Part shown: piece after piece, positions 7,652 to 15,026 of the stretch | Layout: every line of letters starts with the position of its first letter | Position numbering within the stretch: position 1 is the stretch's first letter | Origin: DASPPM01 sp052143835 | GTDB lineage: Bacteria > Pseudomonadota > Alphaproteobacteria > JACZXZ01 | Assembly (NCBI GenBank): GCA_052143835.1 | Contig: JBKQRV010000162.1 | Location: 58,155-122,154, forward strand | Direction: 5' to 3' | Length of the DNA: 64,000 nt | Program-made: the position numbers and the translations under genes | Notes under the pieces: generated by a model | Database searches by the model: none | What the model was told of the DNA's origin: nothing | What the model saw: the letters and a program-made list of their open reading frames with translations, nothing else

Positions 7652-8947
7652 TCAGCTCCTCTGCGAGGCCTTGAGCGCCTCGGCGAGATCGGCCGTGATG
7701 TCGTCGGCATCCTCGAGCCCGACCGAGAGGCGGACGAGCTCCTCGCCGACGCCCGCCGCCTTGAGTGCGGCCGCGTCCATCTGCTGGTGCGTCGTGCTCG
7801 CGGGATGGATGACGAGCGACTTGGCATCGCCGACGTTCGCGAGGTGGGAGAGAAGTTGCGCCGCCTCGATGAAGCGCCGGCCGGCCGCGCGCCCGCCCTT
7901 GATGCCGAAGCTCATTATGGCGCCCGGACCTTTCGGCAATATGTGCTTGGCGAGATTGTGGTCGGGATGGCTCGGCAGGTCCGGATAGCTCACCCACTCG
8001 ACCTCGGGGGCGGCGGCGAGGAATTGCGCCACGACGCGCGCGTTCGCGACATGGCGCTCCATGCGCAAGGGCAGCGTCTCCACCCCTTGCAGAAGGTAGA
8101 AGGCGTTCTGCGGGCTCATCGCGGCGCCGAAGTCGCGCAGGCCTTCGGCGCGCGCGCGCATGACGAAGGCGAGCGGGCCGAACTCCTCGGCGAAGTCGAG
8201 GCCGTGGTAGCCGGCGTAGGGCTCGCTCAAGGTGGGGAACTTGCCCGAGGCCTCCCAATCGAAACGGCCGGAGTCGACAACGACTCCGCCGATCGCGACG
8301 CCATGGCCGCCCAAGAACTTGGTCGCCGAGTGGACGACGAGGTCGCAGCCGAACTCGAAGGGCCGGCAGAGGTAGGGGGTGGCGAAGGTATTGTCGATCA
8401 TGAGCGGCACGCCGGCATCGTGCGCGATCGCCGCGACCTCGCGCAAATTCATCACCTCGAGGCCGGGGTTGCCGAGCGTCTCGCCGAAGACGAGGCGCGT
8501 CGTAGGCCGGATCGCCGCCTTGAAGGCGGCGGGGTCGCGCGGGTCGACGAATGTCGCGGTGATGCCGAAGCGGGGGAGCGTGTGATGAAAGAGATTGTGG
8601 CTGCCGCCGTAGATCGAGGCCGAGGAGACGATGTGCCCGCCCTGGCCCATGAGGGTGGCGACGGCGAGATGGAGGGCGGCCTGGCCGCTCGCGGCGCAGA
8701 TCGCGCCGACCCCGCCCTCGAGGGCTGCGATGCGCTCCTCGAGCACCGCCGTCGTCGGATTCGAGATGCGCGTGTAGATGTGGCCGACGCGCTCGAGGTT
8801 GAAGAGGCTCGCGGCATGGTCCACGTCCTCGAAGACATACGAGGTCGTCTGGTAGATCGGCACGGCGCGCGCGCCCGTGGCCGGATCGGGACGTTGGCCG
8901 GCATGAAGTGCCAAGGTGTCGAACTTGAGGTGCTTGGGATCGATCAT
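7652..8947 (-). CDS. metY: O-acetylhomoserine sulfhydrylase (PLP-dependent)
   Basis: 431 residues, full length for MetY. Beginning FDTLALHAGQRPDPATGARAVPIYQTTSYVF and containing the PLP-lysine site HSATKFLGGHGVAIGG, it is a Cys/Met-metabolism PLP enzyme of the O-acetylhomoserine aminocarboxypropyltransferase type, which makes homocysteine from O-acetylhomoserine and sulfide. The start at 8947 has GAGGTG nine bases upstream. The hydrolase gene follows five bases downstream. I looked for a SAM-II riboswitch in the leader and did not find its core. Confidence 0.93.
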   Translation of the reverse strand: MIDPKHLKFDTLALHAGQRPDPATGARAVPIYQTTSYVFEDVDHAASLFNLERVGHIYTRISNPTTAVLEERIAALEGGVGAICAASGQAALHLAVATLMGQGGHIVSSASIYGGSHNLFHHTLPRFGITATFVDPRDPAAFKAAIRPTTRLVFGETLGNPGLEVMNLREVAAIAHDAGVPLMIDNTFATPYLCRPFEFGCDLVVHSATKFLGGHGVAIGGVVVDSGRFDWEASGKFPTLSEPYAGYHGLDFAEEFGPLAFVMRARAEGLRDFGAAMSPQNAFYLLQGVETLPLRMERHVANARVVAQFLAAAPEVEWVSYPDLPSHPDHNLAKHILPKGPGAIMSFGIKGGRAAGRRFIEAAQLLSHLANVGDAKSLVIHPASTTHQQMDAAALKAAGVGEELVRLSVGLEDADDITADLAEALKASQRS

Positions 8948-9112
8948 GGCATCACCTCGAAATTGAGCGCCCCGCCGCGCACAACTGAGCATGGCAAGGG
9001 TTCGGCAGCGGCAAGTACCGCGCGCCGCGATGAAGCACCACAATATAGGAAAAGCCCGCGCCGTTCATGGCCGGACGATACATGCCGTACGGGGTTTCCG
9101 GCCTTGCGGGCG

Positions 9113-9140
9113 CAAAGAAAGGGCCGCTTGACGCGGCCCT
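9113..9140 (-). terminator. Rho-independent terminator, minus strand
   Basis: Stem AGGGCCGC (9120-9127) with GCGGCCCT (9133-9140), five-base loop. On the minus strand it is followed by TTTCTTT. On the plus strand no T run follows, so it acts leftward. Confidence 0.75.
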
Positions 9141-9211
9141 CTACAACTTATCAGCTACTCTGCGGCAGCCCTTCTTATTGTAACGACGCCCATCCCTATT
9201 CAACTCACCGC
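9113..9211 (-). ncRNA. Candidate small RNA B (about 100 nt)
   Basis: A minus-strand promoter (TTGACT at 9247-9242, 18-base spacer, TAGTCT at 9223-9218) would start transcription near 9211. An intrinsic terminator ends it at about 9113. The transcript carries a 12-codon reading frame, MGVVTIRRAAAE with stop (9193-9155), whose AGGG lies too close to the ATG for efficient initiation. It could be a trans-acting RNA or a leader-peptide transcript. Evidence is promoter plus terminator geometry only. Confidence 0.45.
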
Positions 9212-9217
9212 TGGGCG

Positions 9218-9247
9218 AGACTAGATGCGGCTAGTTGACGCAGTCAA
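9218..9247 (-). promoter_or_regulatory. Sigma-70-type promoter for small RNA B
   Basis: Reading leftward: TTGACT (9247-9242), 18-base spacer, TAGTCT (9223-9218). Five of six consensus bases in the -35 box and a fair -10 box. Confidence 0.5.
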
Positions 9248-9339
9248 GCCGGAATCGTCGGGAGACCTGCGACATTATGGCGTTGTAATCTTGCGGTCTC
9301 GCTATGTTCTCACTTCTGCGCACGCGGCGTCGCGCCCGC

Positions 9340-9368
9340 AAAAAAAAGAGCCGCGACTGGCGCGGCTC
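9340..9368 (-). terminator. Strong rho-independent terminator, minus strand
   Basis: Stem GAGCCGCG (9348-9355) with CGCGGCTC (9361-9368), loop ACTGG, followed on the minus strand by eight consecutive T (A run 9340-9347 on the plus strand). Confidence 0.9.
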
Positions 9369-9466
9369 GAGTTGAACAGGGAGGCGTCAATGCGGGTTGG
9401 ACAAGCTCCGGGGAGGGTTCACTCATCCGACCCAACGCTCGCAGCTTAACCACGTAACCGTAAAGA
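9340..9466 (-). ncRNA. Candidate small RNA A with CU-rich anti-Shine-Dalgarno motifs
   Basis: A very strong minus-strand terminator ends at 9340. About 130 bases upstream the minus strand has TTGATA (9478-9473), a good -35 box, inside an AT-rich block; the -10 box is unclear. The intervening RNA would contain CCCTCCCC and GCCTCCCT, complementary to ribosome-binding sites, as in rhizobial regulators with CCUCC motifs (for example the alpha-r14/NfeR1 group). The 5' end is uncertain and membership in a known family was not tested. Confidence 0.45.
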
Positions 9467-9534
9467 AATAGTTATCAATAGCAGAATCGCGCCCTTCGCC
9501 CTCGCCCAGCTCCAGCCTACAAGAATCCGAGCGT

Positions 9535-9634
9535 CACCCCCACCCTACCCTCCCCCTTCGAGGGGGAGGGGGAATTTGTTGCCATGCCATGCACTTCCCC
9601 TCCCCCCTTGAGGGGGAGGGTTAGGGTGGGGGGT
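9535..9634. repeat. Nested palindromic repeat (CCCTCCCCC/GGGGGAGGG type)
   Basis: The outer arms ACCCCCACCCTA (9536-9547) and TTAGGGTGGGGGGT (9621-9634) are inverted. Two inner hairpins, CCCTCCCCCTTCGAGGGGGA and TCCCCCCTTGAGGGGGAGGG, sit inside. Such units are common between genes in Bradyrhizobium-like genomes. It lies just after the stop of the FAH-family gene and may act as a transcription end. Confidence 0.85.
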
Positions 9635-9658
9635 ATCACGCACACATCATACCGAATA

Positions 9659-10843
9659 CTAAAGCCGGCCGCGCGCCTTGAGATTGCGCATGAGGGCCGC
9701 GAGGCCGAAGTCCCAGGGCCTGACCTTGCTCGTGTGATTGACCCGGTTGACGAGCGCGCCGAGGCTCGAGGTCGAGATCGTCACGAGGTCGCCGAGCTTG
9801 TGGGTGAAGCCCTGGCCCGGCATCACCCGGTCCTTGGTCGGCGCGAACATGGTGCCGAGGAAGAGGAGCACGCCGTCCGGGTATTGGTGGTGCGCGCCCA
9901 TGGTCTGCGCCACGAGATCGGCGGGGTCGCGGCTGATCTCGCGCATCGAGCTCTTGCCCTCGAGCACGAAGCCGTCGTCGCCCTCGACCTTGAGGGCCAC
10001 CTCGATACCGCGCACGTCATCGAGCCCGAAATGCGCGTCGAAGAGACGCACGAAGGGACCGATCGCCGAGGAGGCGTTGTTCTCCTTCGAGCGGCCGAGG
10101 AGGAGCGCGCTGCGGCCCTCGAAATCGCGCAGGTTCACGTCGTTCCCGAGGGTTGCCCCCACGATAGCGCCCTCCGGGCTCACGACGAGGACGACCTCAG
10201 GCTCCGGGTTGTTCCACGACGACTTCGGATGGATGCCGATCTCAGCACCCGTGCCGACCGACGCCATCGGCGGGGCCTTGGAGAACACTTCCGCGTCCGG
10301 CCCGATGCCCACTTCGAGATACTGCGACCACAGCCCGCGCTCGATGAGGAGCGCCTTGAGGCGCGCGGCCTCGGCGGAGCCCGGCTTGACGCGGGCGAGG
10401 TCGCTGCCGATCGCGGCGGTGACCTTGCGCCGAATCTCCTCCGCTTCCGCGGGATTGCCGCGCGCGTGCTCCTCGATGACGCGCTCGAGCAGGCTCGCCG
10501 CGAAGGTGACGCCGCAAGCCTTGACCGGCTGGAGATCGCAAGGTGCCAAGAAGAAGGGCTGCTGCGGATCGCGCGCATCGGCGGACGAATTGCTGAGGAC
10601 GGCGGATGTGGCGCCGATCGCGGGGGCAGCGCGCGCGGCCTCGCCGAGTGCCGTCGCCGGATCGGGCTCCGCCATCAGCTCGGCCAGCGTGGCAAAGCTC
10701 GCGCCCAAGTCGATCACCACGTCGGGCCGTATGAGCACCGGCGACGGACCGCCGGGCGCACCGGGGATCCAGGCCCGGCCGGCCAGCGTCGCGGCATCGG
10801 CATCGACCGGCAGTGCCGTGCGCGGATCGAGGGCGATGCGCAT
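9659..10843 (-). CDS. Fumarylacetoacetate hydrolase family protein
   Basis: 394 residues. The C-terminal half carries the FAH fold signatures: metal ligands in WNNPEPEVVLVVS, then GNDVNLRDFEGRSALLLGRSKEN and the C-terminal GQGFTHKLGDLVTIS. Members of this size in proteobacteria are mostly 2-keto-3-deoxy-sugar-acid dehydratases or hydrolases acting on short acyl-pyruvates. It is 13 bases downstream of an amidase gene on the same strand, so they probably form an operon. Family is secure; substrate is not. Confidence 0.85.
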   Translation of the reverse strand: MRIALDPRTALPVDADAATLAGRAWIPGAPGGPSPVLIRPDVVIDLGASFATLAELMAEPDPATALGEAARAAPAIGATSAVLSNSSADARDPQQPFFLAPCDLQPVKACGVTFAASLLERVIEEHARGNPAEAEEIRRKVTAAIGSDLARVKPGSAEAARLKALLIERGLWSQYLEVGIGPDAEVFSKAPPMASVGTGAEIGIHPKSSWNNPEPEVVLVVSPEGAIVGATLGNDVNLRDFEGRSALLLGRSKENNASSAIGPFVRLFDAHFGLDDVRGIEVALKVEGDDGFVLEGKSSMREISRDPADLVAQTMGAHHQYPDGVLLFLGTMFAPTKDRVMPGQGFTHKLGDLVTISTSSLGALVNRVNHTSKVRPWDFGLAALMRNLKARGRL

Positions 10844-10856
10844 GGCCCGACTTGTC

Positions 10857-12245
10857 TCAGATTTGCGGCATCGGCCAGGGATACGCCGCCTCGAAGGCGG
10901 CGGCCGCGCGCAGCACCGTCATATCATCATAGAGGCGGCCGACGATCTGCAGCCCCGCCGGCAGGCCGGCCTTCGTAAGACCGCACGGCACGGTCGCGGC
11001 GGGCTGCTTGGTGAGATTGAAAGGATAGGTGAAGGGCGTCCAATCGACCCAGCCCTCCCCGCTCTCGGTCGCGGGCGTGAGCCGGCCGGCCTCGAACGCC
11101 GGCAGCGGGAGCGTCGGCAGCGCCAGAAGATCGTAGCGCTCGTGGAACTTGGCCATGGTCAGGCCCATCGCCTCGCGCGCCTTGATTGCGGCGAAATAGT
11201 CCGGGAGCGTGATTTTCGTCCCGGCCTCCCCCGTGGCGACCAGGCCCGGATCCATGAGGCGCTTCTGCTCCGGCGAGAACTGGGTCATGAGGCTGGCGGC
11301 ACCTGCGAACCAGAAGGTCTGGAACACCGCGCCATAGTCGCCGAGATCGGGGCTCGCCTCCTCGACGCGGGCGCCGAGCGCGCGCAGGCCCTTGGCCGCC
11401 TTGGCGACAAGCTCCGCCACCTCGGGCTCGACGCGGCGGCGGCCGAGCGTCGGCGCAAAGGCGATCCGCAGGCCCTTGATCCCGCCTCCGAGCCCCTTGC
11501 GATAATCGGCACCGTCATGGGGAAGGGCGTAGACGTCGCGGTTGTCGGGGCGGGCGAGGATGGTCAGCAGCATGGCCGCATCCTCGACGGTCCGCGTCAT
11601 GGCGCCGACATGAGCGAGCGTCTGGAACGGGCTCGGCGGATAGGCGGGGACGCGACCCCAGCTCTGCTTGAAGCCGAAGATGCCGCAAAAGCCCGCGGGA
11701 ATGCGGATCGAGCCGCCGCCGTCGGTGCCGAGGTGAAGGGCGCCCATGCCCGTGGCCGCCGCCACCGCGGCCCCGCCGCTCGACCCCCCCGTGGTCATCT
11801 TGGGGTTCCACGGGTTGCGCGTGATGCCGGTCAAGGGACTGTCCGTCACCCCCTTCCAGCCGAACTCGGGCGTCGTCGTCTTGCCGAGAAACACCGCCCC
11901 CGCCTCGCGCAAACGCGCGACCGCCGGCGCATCCTCGAGCCACGGCTGGTCCGGCGAGAGGGCGTTCGAGCCGCGCAATGTCGGCCAACCCTTGGTCAAG
12001 AGCAGGTCCTTGATGCTGGTGGGCACGCCGTCGACGGCGCTCAGCGCCTCGCCCTTGGCGTAGCGCCGCTCGGCGCGCCGTGCCGCGGCCAGCGCAGCCT
12101 TCTCGTCCACCAGAATGAACGCATTGAGCCTGCGGTTATGCGCCGCGATGCGGGCGAGGGCCGCCTTCGTCGCCTCGACGGGCGAGAGCTTCTTCTTGCG
12201 GAAGAGGGCCGCCATGCGGGCGGCGGACATCATGGCGAGTTCCAT
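10857..12245 (-). CDS. Amidase (amidase-signature family)
   Basis: 462 residues with the Ser-cisSer-Lys triad. Lys lies in GVPTSIKDLL (about residue 79), cis-Ser in TTGGSSGGAAVAAATG (about 153-168) and nucleophile Ser in GTDGGGSIRIPA (about 174-185). Full length for the family, which hydrolyses carboxamides in the cytoplasm. The ATG at 12245 has GAGGTG seven bases upstream. No GatC or GatB neighbours, so it is not the tRNA amidotransferase subunit. It precedes the FAH-family gene, suggesting a small catabolic operon. Confidence 0.92.
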   Translation of the reverse strand: MELAMMSAARMAALFRKKKLSPVEATKAALARIAAHNRRLNAFILVDEKAALAAARRAERRYAKGEALSAVDGVPTSIKDLLLTKGWPTLRGSNALSPDQPWLEDAPAVARLREAGAVFLGKTTTPEFGWKGVTDSPLTGITRNPWNPKMTTGGSSGGAAVAAATGMGALHLGTDGGGSIRIPAGFCGIFGFKQSWGRVPAYPPSPFQTLAHVGAMTRTVEDAAMLLTILARPDNRDVYALPHDGADYRKGLGGGIKGLRIAFAPTLGRRRVEPEVAELVAKAAKGLRALGARVEEASPDLGDYGAVFQTFWFAGAASLMTQFSPEQKRLMDPGLVATGEAGTKITLPDYFAAIKAREAMGLTMAKFHERYDLLALPTLPLPAFEAGRLTPATESGEGWVDWTPFTYPFNLTKQPAATVPCGLTKAGLPAGLQIVGRLYDDMTVLRAAAAFEAAYPWPMPQI

Positions 12246-12469
12246 GGCGGGTCACCTCGAGGCGCAGGGCGGGGAATTTCCAAGGCTTCCGGCTGTGCGA
12301 GACGTGGCTCGGTGTAGCAGTCCGATAACGCGGGTTCAAGCGCACTCGATGGGATCGGCAGCGCGCAAGCGCGGCTGCGAAGGGCGCGCCCGTGCCTTTG
12401 CGCCCATGCCAGCATGAGGCTCGGTTCTACGCGCATTCTGCGATGACAGCCGGGAAGCACTCAGCCAGA

Positions 12470-12721
12470 ATGTCGCGCATGAGCCCGCTCCTCTTTTGGC
12501 TCGCCTTCCTCCTTCTCTTCGCCGCACCCGTGCTGCATGTGGCGCTCTCCCCCCGGAGCGGGCCGTGGCGGCCGCCGGAGGGAAGGCACTGCCCCTTCGG
12601 TCCCCGCCTCGGCTGGCTCGTGATCGTCTTGCTGTTGGGGCCGCTCGGCTGGCTCCTCTATATCGGACGCCGCCGCAAGAGCCGGCCGCCCGACAGACCT
12701 AGCCGCGCGACGACGGCTTGA
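12470..12721 (+). CDS. Small two-helix membrane protein of unknown function
   Basis: 83 residues with two hydrophobic segments (PLLFWLAFLLLFAAPVLHVA and LGWLVIVLLLGPLGWLLYIG) ending in a basic tail GRRRKSRPPDRP. The second segment resembles the short two-helix domain of phospholipase-D-N-type proteins, but this is weak. The start is uncertain: 12470 is chosen because GGGAAG lies upstream and the first helix follows; 12443 and 12479 are alternatives. Its 3' end overlaps the convergent DUF1192 gene by 23 bases. Whether it is expressed is unproven. Confidence 0.45.
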   Translation: MSRMSPLLFWLAFLLLFAAPVLHVALSPRSGPWRPPEGRHCPFGPRLGWLVIVLLLGPLGWLLYIGRRRKSRPPDRPSRATTA

Positions 12722-12893
12722 AGAAGGCCGCGGCCGCATTGAGGTGCGCGGACTTCTTCGCGATCTCGCCCTTGACGCGCGCGATCTCTTCCTCGAGCTC
12801 GCGAATATAATCCTCGAGCTCGTCGACCGAGAGCGGATCGAGATTCTTGGGCTTGGGCTTGGTCTTGCGGGGCTCGAGATCCTCGATGTCCAT
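12699..12893 (-). CDS. DUF1192 family protein
   Basis: 64 residues with the DUF1192 pattern: MDIEDLEPRK, then LSVDELEDYIRELEEEIARV forming a short coiled coil, and a C-terminal AAFFK motif. A small acidic-basic cytoplasmic protein widespread in Alphaproteobacteria, with no established function. It is divergent from the quinone oxidoreductase gene 117 bases away, an arrangement often seen in this class. Confidence 0.85.
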   Translation of the reverse strand: MDIEDLEPRKTKPKPKNLDPLSVDELEDYIRELEEEIARVKGEIAKKSAHLNAAAAFFKPSSRG

Positions 12894-13010
12894 GGCCGCA
12901 CCTCGTGCGCTGAAGATGCTTGTCAGCCGGCACTCAACATACTAGACGAGAGCGGCTCTCTCATAGCCCGACATCGCCCCCCTCGCTCAAGCCAGATTGG
13001 ATCAAGCGCC

Positions 13011-14012
13011 ATGTCCGACATGCTGCCCAAGACCATGACCGCGATCGAGATCAAGGCCTTCGGCGCCCCCGAAGCGCTCGTCCCCGCGCGCCGCCCGCTG
13101 CCGGTCCCGGGAGCGAGCGAGCTTCTGGTCAAGGTGGCGGCGGCCGGCGTCAACCGTCCCGACGTGCTCCAGCGCCAAGGCCTCTACAATCCTCCGCCTG
13201 GCGCCTCGGACATCCCCGGGCTCGAGATCGCCGGCACGGTTGCCGCCCTCGGAGCGGGCGTTACGGGATGGCGGCTCGGCGACAAGGTGCTCGCCCTCCT
13301 TGCGGGCGGGGGTTATGCCGAATATGCAGTCGCCCCGCTGCCGCAATGCCTGCCGGTCCCCAAGGGCCTCGATATGGTCGAGGCGGCAGCCCTGCCCGAG
13401 ACCTTCTTCACGGTGTGGACCAACGTCTTCGAGCGCGGCCGCCTCAAGACAAGCGAGAGCTTCCTCGTCCACGGCGGGGCGAGCGGCATCGGCACGACCG
13501 CGATCCAGCTTGCCAAGGCCCGCGGCGCCCGCGTCTTCGCAAGCGCGGGCGGGGCGGCGAAATGCCAGGCGTGCGAGAAGCTCGGTGCCGAGAAGTGCGT
13601 CGACTACCGAAGCGAGGACTTCGTCGAGGCGCTCTTAAAAGCGACCGGCGGCAAGGGGGTCGACGTCATCCTCGACATGGTGGGCGGCGACTACACGGCG
13701 AGGAACCTCAAGCTCTCCGCACCGGACGGGCGCGTGGTGCAGATCGCCTTCCTGCGCGGCGCCAAGGTCGAGGTCGACCTCGCCCCTCTCATGCTCAAGC
13801 GTTTGACCCTGACGGGCTCGACCCTGCGCGCGCGCGCGGTCGAGGAGAAGGGCCGCATCGCCGCGGCTCTGCTCAAGGAGGTCTGGCCGCTCATCGAGGC
13901 GGGCAAGGTCAAGCCCGTCATCTTCAAGAGCTTTCCCCTCAAGGACGCCGCCCAAGCCCACCGCCTCATGGAAAGCAATGCCCATATCGGCAAGATCATG
14001 CTGACGGTCTGA
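13011..14012 (+). CDS. NAD(P)H-quinone oxidoreductase, PIG3/zeta-crystallin type
   Basis: 333 residues of the medium-chain dehydrogenase family without the structural zinc cysteines. GroES-like domain first (AAGVNRPDVLQRQGLYNPPPG at about 42-62, the PIG3 signature), then the Rossmann NADP-binding motif HGGASGIGTTAIQLAKARGA (about 157-176). It transfers electrons from NADPH to quinones or related acceptors in the cytoplasm. The start at 13011 gives the usual N-terminus. DUF1013 follows 160 bases downstream on the same strand. Confidence 0.92.
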   Translation: MSDMLPKTMTAIEIKAFGAPEALVPARRPLPVPGASELLVKVAAAGVNRPDVLQRQGLYNPPPGASDIPGLEIAGTVAALGAGVTGWRLGDKVLALLAGGGYAEYAVAPLPQCLPVPKGLDMVEAAALPETFFTVWTNVFERGRLKTSESFLVHGGASGIGTTAIQLAKARGARVFASAGGAAKCQACEKLGAEKCVDYRSEDFVEALLKATGGKGVDVILDMVGGDYTARNLKLSAPDGRVVQIAFLRGAKVEVDLAPLMLKRLTLTGSTLRARAVEEKGRIAAALLKEVWPLIEAGKVKPVIFKSFPLKDAAQAHRLMESNAHIGKIMLTV

Positions 14013-14174
14013 ACGAGCGCCACTTTCCATTGCCGAGCCGTTTGCGTCCCGCGGCAAGTCCCTATATAAGCCGGGTGGACCCATACGCCCGCGGCCCGGC
14101 TGAGGTGGCCGCCCGGCGGCGCTCCCTTGCTGGAGCGCCCCACCCCGAGACAAGCAAAAACGCGAGGAGGAACG

Positions 14175-14774
14175 ATGGCGCAACCGCTCATGCCCAAGGC
14201 CACGGCCGTTTGGCTCGTCGAGAACACCACCTTGACCTTCAGGCAAATCGCCGAGTTCTGCGGGCTCCACGAGCTCGAGGTGCAGGCCATCGCCGACGGC
14301 GAGGTGGCGGGCGGCATGCAGGGTCTCGATCCGGTCGCCAGCGGTCAGCTGGCCAAGGAGGAGATCGCCAAGGGCCAGGCCGACCCCAATTACCGCCTGC
14401 AACTCGCCAAGCCGTCGATCCCGCTGCCCGAGGCGCGCACCAAGGGCGCGCGCTACACGCCGGTTGCCAAACGCAGCGACCGGCCGGACGCGATCGCCTG
14501 GCTCTTGAAGAACCACCCGGAGCTCGCCGACGCGCAGATCACCAAGCTCGTCGGCACCACCAAGAACACCATCCAGGCGGTGCGCGACCGCAGCCACTGG
14601 AACACGCCCAACATCCGTGCCCAGAGCCCGGTGCTGCTCGGGCTTTGCAGCAACGACGAGCTCGAGAAGGCGGTGCACCGGGCGCGCGAGCGCCTGCGCA
14701 AGGCATCGGCCGAAGGCGAAGCCCCCGCCGCGGTCGAGGAAGAGGAAAAGGCGAGCCCGCAAAGCGTCCCTTGA
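14175..14774 (+). CDS. DUF1013 (TrcR-type) putative transcriptional regulator
   Basis: 199 residues beginning MAQPLMPKATAVWLVENTTLTF, the DUF1013 N-terminus. Two helix-turn-helix-like segments are visible: LTFRQIAEFCGLHELEVQAI and AQITKLVGTTKNTIQAVRDR. The C-terminus is acidic and disordered. ATG 14175 has GAGGAGG four bases before it; an open frame to 14127 lacks family similarity. DUF1013 proteins are highly conserved in Alphaproteobacteria and have been connected to transcription and cell-cycle control; I have not verified the detail. Confidence 0.88.
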   Translation: MAQPLMPKATAVWLVENTTLTFRQIAEFCGLHELEVQAIADGEVAGGMQGLDPVASGQLAKEEIAKGQADPNYRLQLAKPSIPLPEARTKGARYTPVAKRSDRPDAIAWLLKNHPELADAQITKLVGTTKNTIQAVRDRSHWNTPNIRAQSPVLLGLCSNDELEKAVHRARERLRKASAEGEAPAAVEEEEKASPQSVP

Positions 14775-14875
14775 AGGGGGCGGCCGAACCCTCGCCGCGG
14801 CGGAGCACGGAGCGGGCCGCTACCGCGCTCAGCACCAGGCCTATCGCATTTGGTGATTGCGCACGTTACCGGCTA

Positions 14876-14984
14876 CGTCATTACCGGCGAAAGCCCGTAT
14901 CCATTGACCAGCATCACCATTGTTGGAGGAAGCAAATACGCCGCACCTGCTCTGAAATAGGTCCCGGCTTTCGCCGGGACGACG
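14876..14984. repeat. Palindromic repeat (CGTCATT..CCGGCGAAAG / CTTTCGCCGGGACGACG)
   Basis: Left arm CGTCATTACCGGCGAAAGCC (14876-14895) and right arm GGCTTTCGCCGGGACGACG (14966-14984) are imperfect inverted copies. This is a common proteobacterial intergenic element. A short minus-strand frame here reading SSRRKPGP is a by-product of the repeat. The rest of the 252-base gap between DUF1013 and dctM shows nothing else. Confidence 0.85.
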
Positions 14985-15026
14985 GATTATCATATTGATA
15001 AGTGCTCATATGCGATAGCCCGGCCC

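Larger units (their letters stand above)
8948..9658. other. Gene-free 711-base interval with candidate small RNAs and a palindromic repeat
   Basis: No convincing protein gene of normal size lies here. On the minus strand there are two strong intrinsic terminators (9113-9140 and 9340-9368) that cannot belong to the flanking genes in any simple way. A good promoter lies at 9218-9247. The AT-rich block 9450-9485 contrasts with the surroundings and ends at a palindromic repeat (9535-9634). The metY promoter must also lie in this interval; TATATT on the minus strand near 9045 is a possible -10. Confidence 0.7.

Noticed and set aside
6858..8258. A longer alpha/beta hydrolase starting inside metY
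   Set aside because: The added N-terminal 200 residues are metY DNA in another frame; the family start and the five-base spacing support 7646.
8948..9060. SAM-II riboswitch upstream of metY
   Set aside because: I looked for the conserved loop and pseudoknot elements in the minus-strand leader and saw none. A covariance search would be decisive.
14885..14998. Short minus-strand frame reading SSRRKPGP near the dctM end
   Set aside because: It is a product of the dispersed palindromic repeat, which gives this peptide in many genomes.
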